Origin: Leptolyngbyaceae cyanobacterium RM1_1_2
Lineage (GTDB): Bacteria; Cyanobacteriota; Cyanobacteriia; Phormidesmidales; Phormidesmidaceae
Direction of reading: 5' to 3'
DNA: 44,270 bases
NCBI GenBank assembly: GCA_012032345.1
Contig: JAAUQI010000039.1
Span: 1 to 44,270, forward strand
A program made the translations under genes and the position numbers. Below are positions 1 to 6,043 of this stretch, piece after piece. The notes beneath the pieces were generated by a model. It was given only the letters and a program-made list of their open reading frames with translations, did no database searches and was not told where the DNA came from. Each line of letters starts with the position of its first letter. Position 1 is the first letter of the stretch.

Positions 1-205
1 TTTGTGATTAGGCCATTGAGTCGCTGAATATGACCTTGCGTAAAGTCTTGCGAAACCACCGTTCCTTTCCGACTGACGAGTCCGCGATGAAGGTGATCTA
101 TCTAGCGATTGCTAACATCTCAAAAAATGGACGATGCCAATTCGAGATTGGAAAGGTGCGTTAAATCGTTTCGCTATTGAGTTTGAAGGCAGGTTCCCTG
201 TGTGA
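1..205 (+). pseudogene. IS256-family transposase, C-terminal relic
   Basis: The last part of an IS256-type (mutator-like) transposase. The frame beginning near base 12 reads AIESLNMTLRKVLRN and then FPTDESAMKVIYLAIANIS, the family's usual C-terminal pattern. It loses frame in the run of six A at 126-131. One extra A would continue it as KKWTMPIRDWKGALNRFAIE to the TGA at 203-205. A second one-base loss around base 9 is suggested by the upstream codons. The catalytic DDE part lies outside the window. The fragment abuts an IstA tail, so two different insertion sequences meet here. It cannot encode an active enzyme. Identification is by remembered family pattern, not by a search. Confidence 0.75.
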
Positions 206-353
206 CGATCCCACGCTTGACACAAACTACTTTACAAACCCACTCAAAGCGATTCTGAAGTCTCATCTCGATGAGGTGCCGGTGGTCACTGAAGAGCCAG
301 AGTCACCTGCTATTGACCATGACAACCTGCGCGGTCAGCACTACTACAGCTAA
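206..353 (+). pseudogene. istA: IS21-family IstA transposase, C-terminal tail
   Basis: About 48 codons ending at TAA 351-353. The reading LKAILKSHLDEVPVV followed by IDHDNLRGQHYYS matches the C-terminus of IS21-family IstA, which commonly ends in 'KSILK..LD' and 'DHDNIRG..Y'. The stop is 24 bases before the istB start, the normal istA-istB order. Everything upstream, including the DDE domain, is replaced by an IS256-type transposase tail, so only a tail remains. IstA is the transposase and IstB its ATPase helper. This copy cannot work. Confidence 0.7.
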
Positions 354-377
354 TCCCCCCAACTCGGAATATCTAAC

Positions 378-1127
378 ATGCAACAGACACTTGAACAGCT
401 CAAAGACATGAATCTCACTGGCCTGCTTGAAGCTTGGCAGGAGCAGCAGGCTCAGCCCACCTATCATGACCTCTCCTTCAATGAACGCTTGGCACTGCTG
501 GTGGAACGCGAGTATCTGCGGCGGCAGCAGCAACGCCTGCAACGGCGGCTGAAACAAGCCAAGCTCTTTGTCGGCGCAGCCATTGCCGATGTCGATTTTG
601 ACGTACCACGTGGCCTGAAGAAAGCTCAGTTCCTCGAATGGGCTCAAGGCCAGTGGTTAGCTGACCACCTCAACCTAGTGCTGCTTGGCCCAACCGGCAC
701 TGGCAAGACGTTCTTGAGCTGTGTCTTAGCTGACCATCTTTGTAAACAAGGGCGCACCGTGCGCTATCTCAAAACCGCTGATCTCGTGGTGAAACTTAAG
801 CTGGCTAAGGCGGATGGCTCTTTCCCCAGGCTGCGTAAACGGTTGGCTGGCTTCGAGCTGATCATCTTGGATGAGTGGCTCAGAGATCCGTTGCCAAAGG
901 CTGATGCCAGAGAAATCCTTGACTTCCTCGATGACCGCTATCGCCGTAGCTCCTGCCTATTCGCTACTTAGTTTCCAGTCAATCAATGGCATCAGCAGAT
1001 CACCGAACCCACACTCGCTGATGCCATCCTCGACCGTATCGTCCATGACTCTCTCAGACTGGTTCTAAAGGGTGAATCAATGCGCAAGCTCACCAGCAAA
1101 GTTCAGCCGCTCAAGGAGGTCGCTTGA
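378..1127 (+). pseudogene. istB: IS21-family IstB ATPase with one in-frame stop
   Basis: IstB is the AAA+ helper ATPase of IS21 transposition and binds the IstA-DNA complex. The frame from ATG 378 to TGA 1125-1127 is 249 codons, the normal family length. It carries a Walker A motif GPTGTGKT (about residues 104-111) and a Walker B-like ELIILDEW (about 162-169). The only defect is TAG at 969-971. The frame then continues in register with [24 protein letters not shown] and RKLTSKV, the expected C-terminus. A CAG to TAG change would explain it. It was therefore inactivated by a single substitution, presumably recently, and its partner istA is reduced to a tail. Confidence 0.85.
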
Positions 1128-1191
1128 GTAAGTTTTAATTTTGTTCTTTCTTTTCACTTCAGCCTATAATCACTTTCGTGAACCCTGCCGA

Positions 1192-1257
1192 TTTTACCCT
1201 GCCGAAGTTGAGTGTGACTTAGCCGCCGAAGTTGGGTGTGATTGCCTGCCGAAGTCA
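1192..1257 (+). repeat. IS21-type right-end multiple terminal repeats
   Basis: Two clear copies of CCGAAGTTGRGTGTGAYT lie at 1202-1219 and 1226-1243, with a shorter CCGAAGT at 1249-1255 and a degenerate copy near 1192. IS21 elements typically end in several short repeats that bind the transposase. The element probably ends at TCA 1255-1257, because coding sequence of an unrelated toxin gene resumes just after. The left end is not in the window. Confidence 0.6.
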
Positions 1258-1612
1258 TGTGAATATGCATCGGGGGTATACGCCAGCACTGGCTTGGTTT
1301 GCCTCTGTCCCAGCGCTGCCGAGCATCCCAGGCTTTGTGGTGATGGAATTAATTCAGAACGCTCAGAACAAGCAGCAGGTGCGGAAAGTCTTACAGCTTG
1401 TAGCGCCTTTGACCATCGTTTGGCCTACCGAAACTGACTGTGCTCGGGCTTTGTCTGATTTCACCGCTTATCATCTGTCTCATAAGGTTGGTTTGATTGA
1501 TGCCTTGATTGCGGCCTGTGCTGTTGGGCGTAGCGCAACCCTCTGTACTTTCAACGTAAAGCACTACCAAGTCATCTCAGGCTTGAGCCTGGAGCAACCC
1601 TATAGTCGCTAA
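1258..1612 (+). pseudogene. vapC: VapC-like PIN-domain toxin, 5' end lost to IS21
   Basis: The frame through ATG 1265 to TAA 1610-1612 reads TPALAWFASVPALPSIPGFV, then VMELIQNAQ, and later GLIDALIAACAVGRSATLCTF and NVKHYQVISGL. This is the middle and C-terminal part of a PIN-domain ribonuclease of the VapC type, with the acidic residue of 'DALIAA' and the 'N.KHY' end motif. The N-terminus with the first catalytic Asp ('LLDTN') is missing. In its place are IS21 terminal repeats, so the element appears to have inserted into the gene. No VapB antitoxin is visible upstream. A shortened protein from ATG 1265 would lack an essential acidic residue and is not expected to be active. Confidence 0.7.
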
Positions 1613-1620
1613 AGCCGCCT

Positions 1621-1692
1621 AATCGGGATAGGGAGAAACCTCACGATTCCCCCCTCCCACAACACCCTGCATGCGGGTTCGCACAGGGCGTT
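1621..1692 (-). ncRNA. Group II intron domains V and VI
   Basis: Read on the minus strand, 1692-1661 folds as a 9-bp stem AACGCCCTG/CAGGGTGTT, a two-base TG bulge, a short stem TGCG/CGCA and a four-base loop. This is the domain V shape of about 32-34 nt. The triad is CGC instead of AGC. The following 40 bases form domain VI: GGGA and GGGGGA pair with TCTCCC and TCCC, leaving an unpaired TA whose A is the likely branch point, four to eight bases before the 3' end. Pairings were made by eye. Confidence 0.7.
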
Positions 1693-1723
1693 TGACTACA
1701 GTGGAGCAAAGACAATCCCTAAT

Positions 1724-3064
1724 CTACTTCGCATAACCCTGTGCTTTCATCCACAGGTCACGAATCGATAGTAATCCCTGTTGCTCTAACCATTGGTTTG
1801 TCATTCCCGTCTGAGTTGCCAGCGTCTTTGACAAGTGCCAGTAGCTCTTGCGACTAATGCCTGTCAAAATCGCCTGACGTTTACTCGTACCGAGTGCGAG
1901 TAGTTCACGAATGCGGGTGCGAGGGTTGCGCCACTGTTTCCAGCAGCACATCTGCAGTCGCCGCCGTATCCACTTATCTAACTCTGGAATCGGTCGATAG
2001 TATTGGGAAATGCCAAAGTACCCCATCCACCCTCGTAAGTATTGGTTTAGCTGGGAAAGTCGGTAGCGCATAGACAACCCGGATTTACGGGAGGTGAGTT
2101 GACGCAAGCGGTGCTTAAAGTCATCAAACGACTTTTCCGACCAATACACTCGAATCCCCTGGAAGGTAAACCCCAGATATTCCAATGCATCAATCTTCAC
2201 CACCTGACTTTTCTTGGCATTGACCTTGAGCTTGAGTTTAGCCATGAGATAGCGAGTTAGACTCGCCATCACTCGCTCACCTGCCCGTACACTTTTGACG
2301 AGTATCACTACGTCATCCATGTAACGCACAAAGCAATGTCCTCGTTGCTCTAGTTCCTTGTCAAGGTCGTCTAGTAGTACATTAGCAAGCAACGGGGATA
2401 ACGGGGAGCCTTGCGGTGTCCCTATCTCCGTTGCCTCAATGATGCCCTCTATCATCACGCCTGTTCGCAGGTAACGTCCTATTAATTTCAATAGGATTGG
2501 GTCTTTCACTTTGCGGGCAATCCGACTCATCAACACGTCGTGCTGAACATTGTCAAAAAACTTCTCCAAGTCCAAATCAACGGCGATGCGGTATCCCGCT
2601 TTGATAGACCCTTTCACCTGCTTTATAGCTCCGTGAGCAGAGCGTTTTGGTCGGCTACCAAAGCTTGACTCAGAAAACTCTGGCTCAAACAGGGGTGTGA
2701 GCGCTTGCAGGATGGCTTGTTGGATCACTCGCTCGAGGACGCAAGGCACTCCAAGGTTTCGCTCCCCTCCCCCTAGCTTTGGCATACTCACCCGTCGCAC
2801 GGCGGTTGGTTGATAGCTGCCATCCAACAGAGATTGGCGAATCGTCGCCCATTCACGCCGAGCATAGTCAGCAAAGTCTTCAATTGACATACCGTCAATG
2901 CCGGGTGCGCCTTTTTTTGACCTCACTCGTACCCATGCCTGGTAGACGTTCTGGAATTCGACGATTCTCTCCATCAGGTTCGTTGTCTCTAAGGCTGGCT
3001 GTATGGCACAACGCCAATCCACTGCTCCCCCATCCGGGTTCATCGCTGTGTCTGAGTTGGTCAT
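1724..3064 (-). CDS. ltrA: Group II intron reverse transcriptase/maturase
   Basis: A 446-residue intron-encoded protein that reverse-transcribes the intron and helps it splice. The RT domain runs from about residue 45 to 300, with GAPGIDGMS (52-60), AVDLDLEKFFDN (161-172), GTPQGSPLSPLLANVLLDDL (215-234) and the catalytic YMDD (248-251). Most group II RTs have YADD here. The maturase (X) domain follows (about 320-430). There is no C-terminal HNH endonuclease, as in class C introns. The 'RAGERVM' stretch after YMDD is also class C-like. The start is ATG 3064 with GAGGAG about 5 bases upstream. It lies inside the intron, after roughly 320 bases of intron RNA domains. No frameshift is seen. Confidence 0.92.
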   Translation of the reverse strand: MTNSDTAMNPDGGAVDWRCAIQPALETTNLMERIVEFQNVYQAWVRVRSKKGAPGIDGMSIEDFADYARREWATIRQSLLDGSYQPTAVRRVSMPKLGGGERNLGVPCVLERVIQQAILQALTPLFEPEFSESSFGSRPKRSAHGAIKQVKGSIKAGYRIAVDLDLEKFFDNVQHDVLMSRIARKVKDPILLKLIGRYLRTGVMIEGIIEATEIGTPQGSPLSPLLANVLLDDLDKELEQRGHCFVRYMDDVVILVKSVRAGERVMASLTRYLMAKLKLKVNAKKSQVVKIDALEYLGFTFQGIRVYWSEKSFDDFKHRLRQLTSRKSGLSMRYRLSQLNQYLRGWMGYFGISQYYRPIPELDKWIRRRLQMCCWKQWRNPRTRIRELLALGTSKRQAILTGISRKSYWHLSKTLATQTGMTNQWLEQQGLLSIRDLWMKAQGYAK

Positions 3065-3533
3065 GGCTCCTCATACGGTAATGTTCGCTCCTTCATCCCA
3101 GCGGGATTACTATGACCTCGGCTGACTTCTGTTCGACTGTTTCTGTTCGTCGGCTCGTAGTTTTGCCGCTGGCTTCCTTCAGACCCTTCCTCGCGGAAAC
3201 GCCCTTGCCTTAAGCTAGTCGTTGTTGTCACTCGGCTCCTATAACTTTCGAGCATTTCGACACTGGTTCTCCGACAGGGGACTTTCACCCCATTAGTTCA
3301 CGCCCATGCTGGGCGTACACACTGCGTTGGAGCGGACGGAACAGAGCTTATCTGTGGGAGTTCAAGGTTATCTGCCGCCGCACAACTTCACCGTTAGCTA
3401 TCTCAGTTGATGCTTGTGACGACCTACTTAACCATAATCCTGACTTTGCCCGACGAGCTTTGGAATTATAAAGTCGGTAGTTACAGTAGTTTATGTGATC
3501 GTTACAGCTCCAGCCCCTTTTAATTAATCAGTC

Positions 3534-3917
3534 ATGCCCAACAAATTTCGTTCGCCTGGCTATCACCCCATACGGAAGTTAAAGGTTATCCTAGCGGGTC
3601 TCCAAGTTGCGGTAGTTACCGACTTTAGTGTTGCCTATAAGGTGATTTTGTCGGCACCCGTTTTAGGCGGCGCTTTCTTTTTCCGCCAATGGGTAGACGT
3701 TAGCTTGATATTACTTGCAATGGGGGTAATGCTTATTTCTGAATTGTTTAACAGCGCGATCGAAGTCTTGTGCGATTTGGTAGAACCTCGGCAGAATGAT
3801 CGTATCCGAGTCACTAAAGATATTGCAGCAGCAGCAGCAGGTCTTAGTATCTTGGTATGGGCAGCTATTTTGATCCTTGAAAGCATCCGACTCATTCAAC
3901 TACAGCAACCAGGGTAA
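3534..3917 (+). CDS. dgkA: Diacylglycerol/undecaprenol kinase, DgkA family
   Basis: A small integral membrane kinase of 127 residues that phosphorylates diacylglycerol or undecaprenol with ATP. The family signature ELFNSAIEVLCDLV is present, followed by the DIAAAAAGLSILVWAAILIL helix. Three hydrophobic helices are visible, and the length is normal for the family. The start is ATG 3534. Its final codons CAG CAA CCA GGG TAA run into the left inverted repeat of the ISAs1 element beginning at 3910-3911, so the stop codon belongs to the insertion sequence. The native C-terminus may have been a few residues different. The catalytic region is intact, so it is probably functional. The group II intron lies upstream on the opposite strand. 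Confidence 0.85.
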   Translation: MPNKFRSPGYHPIRKLKVILAGLQVAVVTDFSVAYKVILSAPVLGGAFFFRQWVDVSLILLAMGVMLISELFNSAIEVLCDLVEPRQNDRIRVTKDIAAAAAGLSILVWAAILILESIRLIQLQQPG

Positions 3918-3929
3918 GCGCATCTAAAT
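3910..3929 (+). repeat. ISAs1 left terminal inverted repeat
   Basis: CCAGGGTAAGCGCATCT followed by AAA. It pairs with 4614-4633 and provides the stop codon TAA (3915-3917) of dgkA. Confidence 0.8.
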
Positions 3930-3997
3930 TTTGGGAAGAAATCGGCTAGGATAAGGCGCTAAGGTGAGGTTTGTGCCTCACTAGCAGGATATCGTTG

Positions 3998-4610
3998 ATG
4001 AGCCAAGGTTTTGCTAAAACTTCATCTCGGCAAGCCCCCAAGCCTAATTTTGCGGCAAGCGCTAGCGAAGTAAGTCAGCACCTACAAGAATACTTCAGCG
4101 AGATTAAAGACCCTGGTGTCGAGCGCAGACGAGTTCATGAACTCACAGACATTTTGATGGTCGCTATTCTGGCTGTTATTGCTGGGGCCAAAGGCTGGCA
4201 AGACATTGAAGTGTATGGCTTGAGTAAGCAAGCTTGGCTTCAGAGCTTCTTAGGGTTGCCTCACGGTATTGCCTGCGCTGATACCTTTCGTCGAGTGTTT
4301 GAGCGCATTGAGTTGCAAAGCTTTGAACGTTGTTTTCAACGCTGGGTAGGCGAAATGGTCGAGCAAGTTGGGGCGCAGGTGATTCCCATTGACGGCAAAA
4401 CGCTCCTGTCGAGTTCGCTCTGCTCATGCCCCTGAAAACTTCTCAGTGCTACGTCGAATTGCTCTCAATGCCCTCAATCGAGAGCAGTCTTTTAGGCGTA
4501 GCACGTGCCAGAAATCGAAGCGAGCAGCAATGGATGATGGCTACATGCTTAAGATTTTAGCTGCCTGCTTACCTCAGGCTGACAGCGATATCAATCCGAT
4601 TTGTCAATAG
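3998..4610 (+). pseudogene. ISAs1-family transposase with internal deletion
   Basis: The N-terminal part from ATG 3998 carries the DDE_Tnp_1-associated domain: EYFSEIKDPGVERRRVHEL, then DILMVAILAVIAGAKGWQDI, and PIDGKTL, which is the first catalytic Asp motif. At about 4400 the sequence jumps to RVRSAHAPENFSVLRRIAL in another frame, the C-terminal motif of the same family, ending at the TAG 4608-4610. Roughly 200 residues, including the remaining DDE residues, are missing. The upstream frame ends at TGA 4433-4435. Transposition activity is not possible. Confidence 0.8.
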
Positions 4611-4613
4611 TAA

Positions 4614-4633
4614 TTAAGATGCGCTTACCCTGG
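4614..4633 (-). repeat. ISAs1 right terminal inverted repeat
   Basis: The reverse complement reads CCAGGGTAAGCGCATCT then TAA, differing from the left end at one position in 20. Confidence 0.8.
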
Positions 4634-4634
4634 G

Positions 4635-4780
4635 TCAGGTACCGTTATGATTCACTGGAAAACTCTGCTTTACAAACTGGCTGTTGGCTAGCTGCTGAGT
4701 TTATCTTAGGCTTAATAGGACTGAACAATCTGTATGATTATGGTGAATTTTTAGGCCATTCCAAACCGTCTCATCATTAG
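4635..4780 (+). pseudogene. Possible 3' gene fragment downstream of ISAs1
   Basis: An open frame without a credible start runs from the right edge of the ISAs1 element to TAG 4778-4780. It reads RYRYDSLENSALQTGCW, then LAAEFILGLIGLNNLYDYGE. It may be the tail of a gene cut by the insertion, or chance. I do not recognise it. It overlaps the end of the convergent thioesterase gene by 4 bases. Confidence 0.25.
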
Positions 4781-5595
4781 TTTGGATACAGCCTCCCGAA
4801 CCCACCATTAGCTAAGTCTTCGTTCATGGCTGCGAGAATCTGAGCCGATTGAGTTTCGAGAGCAAGACGATCGCCTTTTAGGTGCCGCAGCTTGAAATGA
4901 CTTTGCGTGTGTATTTCCCAGGCTGCTAGCGAGTCGTAGGTCACCTCAGCCGTCTGCTGCTCATTACCAAAAACAGAAATTGGACAGGGTAGAGCCCAAC
5001 CTGAACGATACTGATAGGTTTCAAGAATAGCAAAATCAGCTCGCAGCACGGGCAGCATTCGCTTAAGCAGCTTGGGGTCTTGCAAAAGAGTATCGGGGAT
5101 ATTGCTGTAGCTGTGTAGCGCAGTAATAAAGTCGGCTTCTGAAAGCAGGTGCTTTTGTACTTGATGCTGAAGCAGATGAGGGGCTGAGCAGTTTGCGAGA
5201 AATAAATGTTTAGGGCAGGCTAGATCTCGATAGTACCAGTAGCGGGCAAGCTCAAAGCTTACCAGCGCTCCCAAGTTATTTCCCCAAAAGGCAAACGGGC
5301 GATCGCACACAGGTAGCAAAACTGACGCTAGCACATGGATTAGGGCAGCCATGCGGGTAAAAGGAGCCTGCATTAGTCGGCTTTCTCGACCTGGGAAGTG
5401 TACCAGACAGACTTCTATCTGAGGGGATAGCCCACAAGGCCAAGCTTCAAAAGCAGCCGTCCCGCTGCCGACATCGGGAAAGCAGATTAGCCGCAATCGA
5501 GCCTGCGAGTTGGGCTGTAGGCAGGTAGTCCAGGAGTTGAGCTGAGCGTAAGCGGACATGAATTCAAAAAGGACATATCGATCACCGTAACTCAA
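4777..5595 (-). CDS. Type II thioesterase homologue lacking its catalytic triad
   Basis: A 272-residue alpha/beta-hydrolase of the GrsT/type II thioesterase family, which normally clears misloaded carrier proteins of NRPS and PKS enzymes. Family hallmarks are LRLICFPDVGSG (35-45), HFPGRESR (66-73), and FAFWGNNLGALVSFELAR (101-118). The nucleophile motif should be GHSxG, but here it is GNNLG, with Asn107 at the Ser site. The 'GDHFFL' His motif near the C-terminus reads GDRLAL (Arg243), and the Asp region reads FGNEQQ. All three catalytic residues appear lost, although the frame is intact. It may be a pseudo-enzyme with a binding role. The start could be ATG 5595 or the internal ATG 5559. No NRPS or PKS gene is in the window. 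Confidence 0.75.
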   Translation of the reverse strand: MSYGDRYVLFEFMSAYAQLNSWTTCLQPNSQARLRLICFPDVGSGTAAFEAWPCGLSPQIEVCLVHFPGRESRLMQAPFTRMAALIHVLASVLLPVCDRPFAFWGNNLGALVSFELARYWYYRDLACPKHLFLANCSAPHLLQHQVQKHLLSEADFITALHSYSNIPDTLLQDPKLLKRMLPVLRADFAILETYQYRSGWALPCPISVFGNEQQTAEVTYDSLAAWEIHTQSHFKLRHLKGDRLALETQSAQILAAMNEDLANGGFGRLYPN

Positions 5596-6043
5596 GCTGG
5601 ACGATCGCAGGTAGCTTTGTTTACAAGCTTGAGCTTTTCTAAATCTTGCTCAAGTCATATCTTTACGAAATAAAAATCTCCCAACAGGTCAGTGCTATCT
5701 CTTAGTAGCTATGGTGACCCTAAATTATTTACTGGCAGAGGGAAGTGTGAAGGGCTTTTACTGCAAAAAAGTCCTTAGTAATCCAAATGGGATAGCCGTA
5801 AGTAGGCAAGCAAAATAATTTTACAGACGGTTTTTCTCTTGGCATAGACGCATTGCGTAGGCGCAGCCAGCCGCTAGGCTTGCAATTTCGCTCAACCCTC
5901 GGCTTCCGGCTAGAGGAGCAATCTAGCTAGTTGAGCGGAGTCGAAATCAGCGACTGGTTTGACATTTAATTAGGCCCAGCTATCTAGCACTGTTTCAACC
6001 TATCTTGGAAGTTGAGTTGTTTAACTGAGTACCCATAGCTATC
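5596..6043. other. Intergenic region with an inverted repeat
   Basis: 448 bases without a convincing gene, between the divergently read thioesterase and lnt genes. It holds the inverted repeat listed at 5885-5947. The rest is AT-rich near 5700-5830. No clear promoter elements could be assigned. Confidence 0.4.
5885..5947. repeat. Imperfect inverted repeat, interspersed type
   Basis: ATTTCGCTCAAC at 5885-5896 is answered by GTTGAGCGGAGTCGAAAT at 5930-5947; the right arm has six additional bases. The core CGGCTTCCGGC sits between. It resembles the palindromic 'GTTGAGCGGAGTCGAAA' repeats scattered in cyanobacterial genomes. Confidence 0.45.

Larger units (their letters stand above)
1621..3383 (-). 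mobile_element. Group II intron, class IIC-like, about 1.76 kb
   Basis: On the minus strand the element begins with GTGCG at 3383-3379, a typical group II 5' end. It contains the family's GGGGTGAAAGTCCCC stem near 3280, an intron-encoded reverse transcriptase (3064-1724), and recognisable domains V and VI (1692-1621). The RT lacks an endonuclease domain and domain V starts with a CGC triad; both fit class C. The 3' end is placed at 1621 with an uncertainty of about 2 bases, because A residues occur at both junctions. The intron lies between the vapC remnant and dgkA, antisense to both. All visible parts look intact, so it may still splice. Confidence 0.8.
3910..4633 (+). mobile_element. Internally deleted ISAs1-family element
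   Basis: The element is bounded by inverted repeats. The left starts CCAGGGTAAGCGCATCT at 3910, and the right, read on the minus strand from 4633, has the same 17 bases and then matches 2 of the next 3. Inside is an ISAs1 transposase gene lacking its DDE catalytic core. The element is about 720 bp, compared with about 1.2-1.4 kb for complete relatives. It cannot move alone but still has both ends, so a transposase elsewhere could in principle mobilise it. No direct target duplication is evident in the flanking bases. Confidence 0.8.

Noticed and set aside
1141-1437. 98-codon open frame at the IS21 right end.
   Set aside because: It runs through the terminal repeats and out of frame with the PIN domain remnant.
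3061-3288. Open frame of 75 codons on the minus strand before the intron RT.
   Set aside because: It lies in the structured 5' part of the group II intron and shows no protein family features.
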